Assembly (NCBI GenBank): GCA_023416275.1
Contig: JAEZIB010000161.1
Location: forward strand, 1-64,000
Length of the DNA: 64,000 bases
Direction of reading: 5' to 3'
From: Bacillota bacterium
GTDB taxonomy: Bacteria; Bacillota; Clostridia; Acetivibrionales; DSM-1351
Positions 42,854-51,880 of this stretch are shown here, in pieces (the stretch's first letter is position 1; each line of letters starts with the position of its first letter). Both the position numbers and the translations under genes were made by a program. The notes under the pieces were generated by a model. It searched no databases, was not told the origin of the DNA, and saw only the letters and a program-made list of their open reading frames with translations.

Positions 42854-44944
42854 ATGAGCAGATTAAGTGAAAAGAAAAAAGAATTTGCTGCAGTTGGCTA
42901 TAACTGTTGGCTTGAATACCAAAAGCAAGAAAACTTTCTGGTAATGCAGGAATATATTGAGTTATGCCGAAATATTGTAATATATGAAGACTCTGATATT
43001 GTACAGAATGTACTTGATGAACTTAAAAGTAGTATAAGAATGCTGCTAGATATAAAACCTTTAGTATCAGTTGAGCCTAAGATGCAGGCATACCTATTAA
43101 TAGGAACTCTTGCTGAAAACGATAGGCTGGATGCTCTTTTAGATACAGACGAGAAGGAAAAAATAGGTGATGAGGGCTTCATTATAAAATTGATTAATAC
43201 CAATGAAGAAAGGATATTGGCTATTGCAGGTAAGACCGAAAAGGGATTGCTTTATGGAGTATTTGATTTTATAAGAGCTATACAGACACAAATGAAGCTT
43301 AAAAGTATATTGAGGATTGACAACCCGGCAAATCAGCTTCGCATCCTCAATCATTGGGACAATTTAGACGGAACTATTGAAAGAGGATATGCAGGTGATT
43401 CCATTTTCTTTCGAAACAATAAAATCACTAAAAAACTAGACAGGATAAGAGATTATGCTAGAATTTTAGCGTCTACAGGTATAAATGGAATAACTATAAA
43501 CAATGTAAATGTACATAAGCATGAGACTAATTTAATAACTAGTGCTTATTTGCCCGACGTTTCAAAACTAGCTGATTTGTTTAGAGAGTATGGAATTAAA
43601 CTGTATTTGAGCGTAAATTTTGCTAGTCCGATGCAGCTTGGGAAACTAACTACTGCTGATCCATTAGACGAGGGAGTAAGAGAGTGGTGGAATAGTAAGG
43701 TTGAAGAAATTTATAGATATATTCCTGATTTTGGAGGCTTTTTGGTAAAGGCCGATTCTGAACATAGACCTGGTCCCTTTACATATGGACGTAACCACGC
43801 AGATGGTGCAAATATGCTGGCAAGACCATTAAATAAATATGGTGGTATTGTAATTTGGAGATGTTTTGTTTATAATTGTATGCAAGACTGGAGAGATTAT
43901 ACCATTGATAGAGCGAAGGCAGCTTATGACAATTTTATGCCGCTTGATGGTATTTTTGATGATAATGTATTACTCCAAATTAAAAACGGCCCTATGGACT
44001 TTCAGGTACGTGAGCCAGTGTCACCGCTATTTGGTGGCTTGCAAAAGACAAATCAGGCAATGGAATTTCAGATAACTCAGGAATACACTGGACAGCAAAA
44101 GCATTTATGTTATCTTGTTCCTATGTGGAAGGAAATACTTGAATTTGATACCTATGCAAAAGGAAAAAACACACTTGTACAGAATATTGTAAGTGGTTCC
44201 GTTTTTGATAATAAATATGGAGGAATTGCAGGGGTTGCCAATATTGGTGATAGTCTAAACTGGACTGGCTTTCAAATGGCTCAGTCTAACCTTTATGGCT
44301 TTGGGCGACTTGCATGGAATCCTGATTTGACAGTGGAGCAAATAACTGATGAATGGGTAAGAATGACTTATTCAAACAATAAGAAAGTTGTTGATGTAAT
44401 CTCTGAAATGCTACTTAGCTCATGGAGAATCTATGAGAACTATACTTCACCATTAGGAATTGGCTGGATGGTAAATCCAAATCATCATTATGGACCTAAT
44501 GTAGATGGCTATGAATATGACAAGTGGGGAACTTATCATAGAGCTGATCTAAAAGGGATAGGTGTTGATAGAACGGTAAAATCAGGAACTGGTTACATTG
44601 GGCAGTATAATAAGGAAGTAGCAGAAATGTATGAAAAATTAGAAACTTGTCCAGAGGAATTATTATTGTTTTTCCATCACATTCCATATGACTATAAATT
44701 ACAATCAGGAGAAACTTTAATTCAATATATTTATAATACTCACTTTAAAGGAGTAGAGCAGGCAATAGAGCTAAAAAACAAATGGCTTGGGCTTAAGGGA
44801 ATAATTGGGGAAGAACTGTTCAAGCATGTATCTGAGAGATTAGATGGGCAGATTGAACATTCAAAGGAGTGGCGAGATGTGATTAATACTTACTTCTTTA
44901 GAAAAACAGGCATTAAAGACCAGCAGGACAGAAAAATTTATTAA
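42854..44944 (+). CDS. alpha-glucuronidase, GH67
   Basis: 696 aa, full length for GH67. Blocks: STGINGITINNVNVHK, FGGFLVKADSEHRPGP, YGGIVIWRCFVYN, PLDGIFDDNVLLQIKNGPMD, WTGFQMAQSNLYGFGRLAWN and MVNPNHHYGPNVDG. GH67 removes (4-O-methyl)glucuronic acid from the non-reducing end of aldouronic acids. There is no signal peptide, so it is intracellular and depends on the oligosaccharide importer encoded just after. It feeds UxaC. It is the last gene before a strong terminator. Confidence 0.95.
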   Translation: MSRLSEKKKEFAAVGYNCWLEYQKQENFLVMQEYIELCRNIVIYEDSDIVQNVLDELKSSIRMLLDIKPLVSVEPKMQAYLLIGTLAENDRLDALLDTDEKEKIGDEGFIIKLINTNEERILAIAGKTEKGLLYGVFDFIRAIQTQMKLKSILRIDNPANQLRILNHWDNLDGTIERGYAGDSIFFRNNKITKKLDRIRDYARILASTGINGITINNVNVHKHETNLITSAYLPDVSKLADLFREYGIKLYLSVNFASPMQLGKLTTADPLDEGVREWWNSKVEEIYRYIPDFGGFLVKADSEHRPGPFTYGRNHADGANMLARPLNKYGGIVIWRCFVYNCMQDWRDYTIDRAKAAYDNFMPLDGIFDDNVLLQIKNGPMDFQVREPVSPLFGGLQKTNQAMEFQITQEYTGQQKHLCYLVPMWKEILEFDTYAKGKNTLVQNIVSGSVFDNKYGGIAGVANIGDSLNWTGFQMAQSNLYGFGRLAWNPDLTVEQITDEWVRMTYSNNKKVVDVISEMLLSSWRIYENYTSPLGIGWMVNPNHHYGPNVDGYEYDKWGTYHRADLKGIGVDRTVKSGTGYIGQYNKEVAEMYEKLETCPEELLLFFHHIPYDYKLQSGETLIQYIYNTHFKGVEQAIELKNKWLGLKGIIGEELFKHVSERLDGQIEHSKEWRDVINTYFFRKTGIKDQQDRKIY

Positions 44945-45020
44945 CCATGGTTATATAACCAAGACGGAAATTCCATCTTCTGCTCTTGATTATCATAATA
45001 TACTTTTCTATAATTTTCAA

Positions 45021-45078
45021 AAAACACAAACTAACAAGGTTGTTGGGCGCATCTAAACCTTGGGGGTTTGTGTTTTTT
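45021..45078. terminator. bidirectional terminator between GH67 and regulator genes
   Basis: AAAACACAAAC (45021-45031) pairs with GTTTGTGTTTT (45066-45076), with an inner AAGGTT/AAACCTT stem. A-rich and T-rich flanks fit termination from both sides. Confidence 0.8.
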
Positions 45079-45144
45079 GGTTCATTAATTTTAACTAATT
45101 AGTATTAAAATGTGGATACAAAAAATCTATTTTGAATCAAGGCG

Positions 45145-47448
45145 TTATAAACCTGACTTGATATTACGGTATTCACCGGGATTTATACTAACATATTTTT
45201 TAAAAAATCTATTAAAGCTCTGTTTGTTGTTATATCCAAGACTTAATGCAATATCATTAATGCTCATATTTGTCTGACGGAGTAAACGCTGAGCTTCTTC
45301 TATTCGCATATTATTAATATAATTAACAATATTTTCTCCTGTTGCATCATTAAATATCTTTCTTACATGAGAATAGCTTAAGCCTACATAATCTGCCAGA
45401 GTATTAATTGCAATATCCTGTTTAAAGTTTTTATGAATATAGTCCATTATTTTTGCAATATGGGATGTATCATCTACCTTTACCTTCTCACAATATTCTA
45501 TAATCTGAAGAAATATATTAGCTAGGAACAAACCGGTCTCATCGAGGGTTTCAATATCAGCAAGCTTGCTGTAAATATTAAAATCATTTCCGAAAATCTT
45601 ACTTACGCTTATATTCAAATTGAGCAGATACTTGATTATACTTCCTAATAGCTGATTTAAAATGAGCATTGTATTATCATAGGTAAGCTCCCTGTTATTC
45701 TTTATTTCATTAATAAAATCATTTACAGAGGCAAGCACAGCTTCTTTTGAACCTACGTCAACATTGTTCAGTATTTGCTTTTCTATAGTAAAAGGATAAT
45801 AATATTTACTATTAGAATCAGTGAAATCCCTACCATAAAATAAAACTTTCTCATATCCTAATATAAATTTATGATTTATTAGAGTCTGTGCTTCATGGTA
45901 AGAAGTTCTGACTTTGTGAATGTTATCGCATATATTTCCAATACAAACTGTAATGGTGGTTTCAATAACCTTTGCTGCTTCTTTTTGAATAGTCTGGAAA
46001 TACCCACTTAATAATGTGTATTCTTGAGTTATATCCTTGTCATCAGAATTTACGATAATAACTATCTTGTTTCCATCCATAACTATACCTTCACAAGCAA
46101 AGGGGACACCTAATATTTCTTGTGTTAAATTTAAAATAGCAGTTTTTAAATAATATTGATTCTCATAAGAGAAATTTTCAACAAAATCTTTATACCTATC
46201 AATAGTGATTATGCAGCACATGAAATTTTTATAGGGAAATAATTCTAAGTGCTCGTCGTATCCACTGTCAGACAGAGGTATTCCTCTTAATAAGCTTAGT
46301 ATATAATTCTCCCTAAGATTTTTTTTGCTTTTTTCGATAGTTCTAAATAGTTTATCCTCTTCTTTAATCATTGCGTCAAAGGTTCTAGACAAAATGGTAA
46401 ATTCATTTTCATTGCCAAAGTCTATACCTTTTACGCTCTTTATTTGCTGAGCCAGTTTTTTAATTGGGTTATAAATCTTACGTGAAATTATATAAGACAA
46501 TAGTATACCTAAAATTAATAAAGCAATTGAAATATAAATAAAATTTGCTCTCAGTGCGTTTACCTTGTTGTAAAGGGTATCGAGGGAAAATACGCCGACA
46601 TAAATCCAACCATTTTTGCTTGACTTATAATATGTAACTAAACAATTTTTTCCATTTACATCCTGTATAAAATACCCCTCATTTTTATCAGCTTTTAATA
46701 TTGCCGATATATATGGCTTAGAGGATATATTTGAGGATATCAGAGACTTATCAACATGAGATATTACATCTCCATTCATGTTAATGATACTAATATTATC
46801 ACTGGAATTTGAGTTGTTGCTATTTATATGCTCGCATAAAGCACTCTCGTATATATTTATGGCAATAGAACCTCTAAGCTTTGTGGTATAGGGTGTTAGA
46901 GGAAAAATATATGACATGATATATGTGTTTCTTATTCCGTTACTGTCAATAGCCCTTGGACTAATCCAAGATATAGGCTCTTTCAAATCCTTGTATTTCA
47001 AATATTGCTCAATCCAACTTCTATCTTGAAAGTCATCTTTATGATATATACCATTACTTGTAATAATATAGTTAAAATTATCAAGATAAATATATATTGA
47101 GGAATAAAGGCTATTGGTTTCAACAATATGAGATAGTGTTCCTAATAACCTGATAAGCATTAAGTTATCGTCGCTTTTGTTTAATATAGAGTTTATATCA
47201 TTAATACCATAAAGCTTATTTAACTGTTCATTAAGTGATAGATTTATAATGTCATTGCTAATAGTTTGAGAAATTAAATCTGTAATATTTTCTGCGACTT
47301 TTAATTCTCCAATACCGGATTTACTTATTTCGGCTTCAGAGTATTTCATAATAGCATAATTAGATATAGATGTTATAAAAATTACTGGTATTATTATGAA
47401 AAGAGAAAATACAATAAATTGTTTTACAATTAATGAACGATTTTTCAT
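45145..47448 (-). CDS. membrane-bound AraC family regulator
   Basis: 767 aa from the ATG at 47448 (AAGGTGGG upstream; a GTG at 47460 is possible). One membrane helix near residues 10-30, an extracellular sensor domain of about 270 residues, a second helix (about 300-320) with a HAMP-like linker, a middle domain, and a C-terminal AraC DNA-binding part (INTLADYVGLSYSHVRKIFN and SINDIALSLGYNNKQSFNRF). This one-component type usually sits beside LplA/LplB/LplC-type importers and responds to extracellular sugars. It is divergent from that importer here. Confidence 0.88.
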   Translation of the reverse strand: MKNRSLIVKQFIVFSLFIIIPVIFITSISNYAIMKYSEAEISKSGIGELKVAENITDLISQTISNDIINLSLNEQLNKLYGINDINSILNKSDDNLMLIRLLGTLSHIVETNSLYSSIYIYLDNFNYIITSNGIYHKDDFQDRSWIEQYLKYKDLKEPISWISPRAIDSNGIRNTYIMSYIFPLTPYTTKLRGSIAINIYESALCEHINSNNSNSSDNISIINMNGDVISHVDKSLISSNISSKPYISAILKADKNEGYFIQDVNGKNCLVTYYKSSKNGWIYVGVFSLDTLYNKVNALRANFIYISIALLILGILLSYIISRKIYNPIKKLAQQIKSVKGIDFGNENEFTILSRTFDAMIKEEDKLFRTIEKSKKNLRENYILSLLRGIPLSDSGYDEHLELFPYKNFMCCIITIDRYKDFVENFSYENQYYLKTAILNLTQEILGVPFACEGIVMDGNKIVIIVNSDDKDITQEYTLLSGYFQTIQKEAAKVIETTITVCIGNICDNIHKVRTSYHEAQTLINHKFILGYEKVLFYGRDFTDSNSKYYYPFTIEKQILNNVDVGSKEAVLASVNDFINEIKNNRELTYDNTMLILNQLLGSIIKYLLNLNISVSKIFGNDFNIYSKLADIETLDETGLFLANIFLQIIEYCEKVKVDDTSHIAKIMDYIHKNFKQDIAINTLADYVGLSYSHVRKIFNDATGENIVNYINNMRIEEAQRLLRQTNMSINDIALSLGYNNKQSFNRFFKKYVSINPGEYRNIKSGL

Positions 47449-47941
47449 TTTCAACCCCACCTTGTTTTGTCCCTTAGATTATAGTATACATGAAATAGTA
47501 AAGTCAATTAATAGCACTTTAGTGATAAAGCTTTGTTACAAGTCAAAAAATAAATTTAGCACAATGTCTGCTTTACACTTCCTTAATAATTTTTTTGAAA
47601 ACGAATGGATAGCTAATACTATATCAAAAATGTACCATATGTATGCAGATTGTGTTTTTGATTGGCTATAAAGCATTAAAAAAGTGAACTGGCTTTAAAA
47701 ATAATTAATATTAATTATCAGTATCAATATTAATTATTTAATTACTATATAACTATTTTATCAGCTTTTATTAGAATAATAAAATGAAATTATGAGTAAA
47801 AATGAATTGTGTTATTAAATGTCATTCTTGAAGAATGTTTTACTGGTGGTAAAATGAGTTCATGAAATTGAGTTGATACATGCTAAGAATTATTCGTACT
47901 CTATTAATTTTTACTAAATAAACAAGGGAGGTTTAATTTAT
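47449..47941 (+). promoter_or_regulatory. divergent region, membrane regulator and importer
   Basis: 493 bases without a gene. ATTCTTGAAGAAT (about 47824-47836) is a perfect palindrome about 105 bases before the importer, and a TTAATATTAATTAT-type AT repeat lies at 47700-47750. Both are candidates for regulator sites. CAAGGGAGG precedes the first permease. Confidence 0.5.
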
Positions 47942-48898
47942 ATGGATAAAGCTAATGTTGTTGTATCAAAAGCTCAAACATATCTTCCTAGAAAAAAGGG
48001 ATTTATGTTTTACTTAAAAAGAGATAAATTTTTATATCTCCTTTTGATATTGCCAGTAGCATACTTTGTTATATTTAAGTATGCTCCTATGTACGGAATT
48101 GTTATTGCTTTTAAAGAATACAATATATTTTTACCTGTTTGGGAAAGTCCATGGATTGGTTTTGATGCCTTTAGAGAAGTTTTTAGAACTGATGATTTTT
48201 GGAGGGCATTAAGAAATACTTTTATGCTAAATGGATTGGACTTGCTTTTGGGCTTTCCGGCACCTATCATTCTTGCAATAATTATTAATGAATTAAAATC
48301 AAAGTGGTTTAAGAGAGTTTCTCAAACTATGCTGTACCTTCCACATTTCTTATCATGGGTAATAATTGGAGGAATGGTACTTCAAATATTTGCACCCAAC
48401 TTTGGTTTGATAGATAACGTAATGAAGTCATTAGGATTGCAATCAATACCTTTCTTGACAGAGAACTGGCCTTGGGTAGCCACATATACGGCAGTTGGAA
48501 TATGGCAGAGTGCTGGGTGGGGTATGATAATATATCTCGCAGCTATTGCTGGCATAAATTCTGAATTATATGAAGCTGCTGAAGTGGATGGAGCAGGAAG
48601 ATTAAGGAGAATATGGAATATTACGCTTCCTTGTATAAAGGGTACTATAATTATCTTATTTATACTAAATATAGGTAGGATTTCCATGATAAGCTTTGAT
48701 CGTCCGTTTATTCTTGGAAATGCTTCAGTCAAGGATTTCTCAGATGTAATTAGTACATATGTTTATAGAGTTGGTTTACAATCATCAAGATATAATATAG
48801 CTACAGCTGTTGGACTATTCCAGTCACTTGTAGGTTTAGTGTTTTTGACAGTTACAAACTATATAGCCAATAAAAGCGGTGAAGAAGGTATCTGGTAA
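47942..48898 (+). CDS. oligosaccharide ABC permease, LplB/YteP type
   Basis: 318 aa, six helices. Subfamily start KRDKFLYLLLILPVAYFVIF followed by KYAPMYGIVIAFKEYNIF, and EAA loop EAAEVDGAGRLRRIWNITLP. This subfamily imports plant-polysaccharide oligosaccharides in Firmicutes. Together with its partner and the lipoprotein downstream it is likely to import aldouronic acids for GH67. No ATPase is encoded here, which is usual for the class. Confidence 0.9.
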   Translation: MDKANVVVSKAQTYLPRKKGFMFYLKRDKFLYLLLILPVAYFVIFKYAPMYGIVIAFKEYNIFLPVWESPWIGFDAFREVFRTDDFWRALRNTFMLNGLDLLLGFPAPIILAIIINELKSKWFKRVSQTMLYLPHFLSWVIIGGMVLQIFAPNFGLIDNVMKSLGLQSIPFLTENWPWVATYTAVGIWQSAGWGMIIYLAAIAGINSELYEAAEVDGAGRLRRIWNITLPCIKGTIIILFILNIGRISMISFDRPFILGNASVKDFSDVISTYVYRVGLQSSRYNIATAVGLFQSLVGLVFLTVTNYIANKSGEEGIW

Positions 48899-48915
48899 AA
48901 GAAAGGGGGGTCTTT

Positions 48916-49788
48916 ATGGGGTACAAAGTAAGTAATAAAATTTTTGATTTCGTAATTCTTCTTATAACTATTATTTCAGCTCTTTTATGTTTGTTGCCTT
49001 TAGTAAACGTATTAGCTACATCAATGAGCTCTACTTCGGCAATTCTGGCATCTAAGGTTTATTTTCTGCCAGTAGAAACCACATTTGAGTCGTATAAAGC
49101 TCTGTTAAAAGATGATTCTATGATATGGTCACTTATATTTACAATCTTATTAACAGTAGGGTACACTGTACTGGGTATGTTTTTAACTATCTGTGCGGCA
49201 TATCCTCTTACCAAAAAAAGATTAAAGGGAAGAAATATCATTTTATTAATGATTATCTTTACAATGTATTTTAGCGGCGGGCTAATTCCTGAATATATTC
49301 TTGCTAAAAATTTAAATATACTAGATTCAGTATGGAGCTTGGTTCTGCCTGGAGCAATAAGTGCGTATAACTTGATTGTATTAAAATCCTTCTTTACTTC
49401 ATTGCCAGAGAGTCTTGAAGAATCAGCTATTCTTGATGGCTGTAATGACATTGGTGTTCTTTTCAAAATTGTGTTGCCTTTGTCTAAGCCAGTACTTGCA
49501 ACATTAAGCCTTTTCTATGCGGTAGGAAAATGGAATAGCTTTATGGATGCATTGTTTTACATAACAGATACTAAGCTATATCCTTTGCAGTTAAAGCTAT
49601 ATCAGATTATAGTAAATAGCCAAGGAATTGATGCTTCAATAGGTGAGAGTAATATGTCTCAAAATGTACTGCCTGAAAGTCTCGAAGCTGCCTGTGTTAT
49701 TTTTGCCACAGTGCCTATTATTCTAGTATATCCATGGCTACAAAAGTATTTTGTTACTGGTATAATGGTGGGTTCTGTAAAAGGATGA
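48916..49788 (+). CDS. oligosaccharide ABC permease, LplC/YtcP type
   Basis: 290 aa, six helices, with FSGGLIPEYILAKNLNI and the EAA loop ESAILDGCNDIGVLFKIVLP, ending FVTGIMVGSVKG as is typical for YtcP. Ribosome site GGGGGG, 17 bases after the partner permease. Confidence 0.9.
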   Translation: MGYKVSNKIFDFVILLITIISALLCLLPLVNVLATSMSSTSAILASKVYFLPVETTFESYKALLKDDSMIWSLIFTILLTVGYTVLGMFLTICAAYPLTKKRLKGRNIILLMIIFTMYFSGGLIPEYILAKNLNILDSVWSLVLPGAISAYNLIVLKSFFTSLPESLEESAILDGCNDIGVLFKIVLPLSKPVLATLSLFYAVGKWNSFMDALFYITDTKLYPLQLKLYQIIVNSQGIDASIGESNMSQNVLPESLEAACVIFATVPIILVYPWLQKYFVTGIMVGSVKG

Positions 49789-49806
49789 TAATGTGGTATA
49801 ATATTT

Positions 49807-49821
49807 TTGGCAAATTGCCAA
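49807..49821 (+). promoter_or_regulatory. intergenic stem between permease and binding protein
   Basis: Palindrome TTGGCAAATTGCCAA in the 70-base gap. Such stems often protect the downstream mRNA so that the binding protein is made in excess. Confidence 0.5.
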
Positions 49822-49858
49822 TTATTTATAAAAAATAGAATTTTTGGAGGAGATCTCG

Positions 49859-51448
49859 ATGAAAAATGCAAGAATTAAAATTGCTAGTTGCGCACTTTTA
49901 CTTTCCATTGGATTGTCAACTTTAGTTGGCTGCGGTGGCGGTTCATCAGAACAATCAAGTGCAAGTGGAAGTTCACCAGATGCTGCTAAGAAAGCAGATC
50001 CAGTTGAACTCACAGTTGAAGTTTTTGACAGAGCAACACCTGGATATCAAGCAGATAATAACTTCCAAACAAAATGGATCCAGGAAAAGTTTGGTACACC
50101 AAATAACATTAATATGAAATTTATTCCTATTCTTAGGACACAGGAAGTTGAAAAGCTGAACGTACTTATGGCTGCAAATCAAGCCCCTGATATTTGTTTT
50201 ACTTATAATGACGGTGTAATATACAACTATGTTAAGAGTGGTGGTCTTACAGATTTAGGACCAATATTGGATGAAAATGCTTCAAATCTTAAGAGTTATC
50301 TTGGCGAGGAATTACTTGGCTATGGCAAATTTGATGGAAAACAATTGGCAGTTCCTGCAAAAAGAGTTATAGAGGGTTGCTTCGCAGCATACATACGTAA
50401 GGACTGGCTGGACAAAGTAGGCTTGCCTGTACCTAAAACTACTGAAGAGTGGTATACTGCGATGAAAGCTTTTAAAGAAAAAGATCCAGGCGGATTGGGT
50501 GACAAAAATATACCTTTTGCTATCTGGGCTGACCCTAACAATATTAACTGGACATCCTCAATGTTATTAGAGTCTTTCAAAGAAAAAATTACTGAAGAGC
50601 AGAGAATGACACTTCCAAACTGGGTAGTACCGGGTTTTAAAGAGGGTATGAGATTCATGAACAAGCTTTATAGTGAAGGTGTCATAAGCCCACAGTTTAC
50701 TTTAGACAAAGATGGAAAACAAATGGAAAAGGATATTTCACAAGGTAGAGTAGGATTTATCATCAATTCATATGATTTCCCACTAAGAACTACTCCTGGT
50801 GCATTAACAGAGTTACAGAAGAACATAAAAGGTGCAGATCTCGTAGAATGTGATCCATTTACAAACATTGATGGAAAACATCCAAAGATGAAATATAATC
50901 CAAACGGATTGTATCTTATAGTTCCAAAATCAAGCAAACGTGCTGTAGAAGCTGTTAAGTATCTTGAGTGGATGTCTGATCCTGAAGTACTCAAGTTCTT
51001 ACAGAATGGTGTTAAGGGTGACCAATACACTGATGAAAAAGATGGTATCCCATTAAACTTCTTTACAAACGATCAGTTAGCTGATGATAAGAAGGCTAAC
51101 TATACAGATTTATCTATCATTGTAAACGGTAAAGAATTTGGCGACCAAGAAAAGAATATAAAATCAGCTTCTTACGGATACCCTGGATTTGAAGATCGTT
51201 TCCAGAGAGCTTATGATATTTCATTAGTAGATGCAAACTATATACCACACTATGATACAGTTATTGAATCTCAAGCTAAATATTCAAAAACATTAGCTGA
51301 CAAGGATGTTGAAATATTCGTTAAATCAATTACTTGTAAGCCAGCAGATTTTGATAAGACATACGACTCACTTGTTGCTGAATATATGAAATCAGGTGGA
51401 CAGGAAATAGTTGATGAAAAATTAAAGATATTGAATTCTAAAAAATAA
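49859..51448 (+). CDS. oligosaccharide-binding lipoprotein, LplA/YtcQ type
   Basis: 529 aa from the ATG at 49859 (GGAGGAG upstream). Lipoprotein signal ending STLVGC, then a Gly/Ser linker and a large two-lobe binding fold (NVLMAANQAPDICFTYNDGV-type block; ADPNNINWTSSM; SDPEVLKFLQNG). The large size is typical of LplA-type proteins. It probably binds acidic xylo-oligosaccharides; the ligand is inferred from the cluster. It is followed by a terminator. Confidence 0.9.
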   Translation: MKNARIKIASCALLLSIGLSTLVGCGGGSSEQSSASGSSPDAAKKADPVELTVEVFDRATPGYQADNNFQTKWIQEKFGTPNNINMKFIPILRTQEVEKLNVLMAANQAPDICFTYNDGVIYNYVKSGGLTDLGPILDENASNLKSYLGEELLGYGKFDGKQLAVPAKRVIEGCFAAYIRKDWLDKVGLPVPKTTEEWYTAMKAFKEKDPGGLGDKNIPFAIWADPNNINWTSSMLLESFKEKITEEQRMTLPNWVVPGFKEGMRFMNKLYSEGVISPQFTLDKDGKQMEKDISQGRVGFIINSYDFPLRTTPGALTELQKNIKGADLVECDPFTNIDGKHPKMKYNPNGLYLIVPKSSKRAVEAVKYLEWMSDPEVLKFLQNGVKGDQYTDEKDGIPLNFFTNDQLADDKKANYTDLSIIVNGKEFGDQEKNIKSASYGYPGFEDRFQRAYDISLVDANYIPHYDTVIESQAKYSKTLADKDVEIFVKSITCKPADFDKTYDSLVAEYMKSGGQEIVDEKLKILNSKK

Positions 51449-51477
51449 TATGTTTTAGAATACGACATCTAAAATGG

Positions 51478-51525
51478 GCTGTTGCAAAGCTAATAAATCA
51501 GTTAGTTTGCAGCAGCTTATTTTTA
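51478..51525 (+). terminator. rho-independent terminator of importer operon
   Basis: GCTGTTGCAAAGCTAA pairs with GTTAGTTTGCAGCAGC (two mismatches), then TTATTTTTAC. Its arms resemble the ends of the element at 18514-18648. Confidence 0.8.
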
Positions 51526-51662
51526 CTACCAGAATGGCTGCCAGCAACAATAAAGCGAAATCCGCAAAAGTTGTTCATTACTATTACGTCCAACCCCTTG
51601 TTAGCAGGTATACCTACAGTTATAATTAAATTTATAGAATCATGTAAAAGTCACGCTATAGC

Positions 51663-51752
51663 ATATAACGAGGCAAGAAAATGCCCCCCACTTCTATAAG
51701 TGGCGGGTACCGCTTCGATTTTTAGGCGGTGAGGATTCTCCCGCCTCATTGA
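51663..51752 (+). mobile_element. IS200/IS605-like end, solitary
   Basis: GAGGC (51669) closes with GCCTC (about 51744) around CCCCCCACTTCTATAAGTGG and GGGTACCGCTTCG stems; it matches 30376-30420 over about 40 bases. No transposase is nearby. The gap 51526-51880 also holds TTTTGAATCTAGGCGTTATA (51798-51817), a near-copy of 45130-45149 at the 3' end of the membrane regulator gene. Confidence 0.5.
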
Positions 51753-51880
51753 AATGCCGCTGATGTAATGAAATTTCTCTACAATCGATAAATTTCATTT
51801 TGAATCTAGGCGTTATAACACAGTGTATAAATTAAAGTAATTATGATATTCTAATAATAAAATTTTGGAGATTGATAAAT

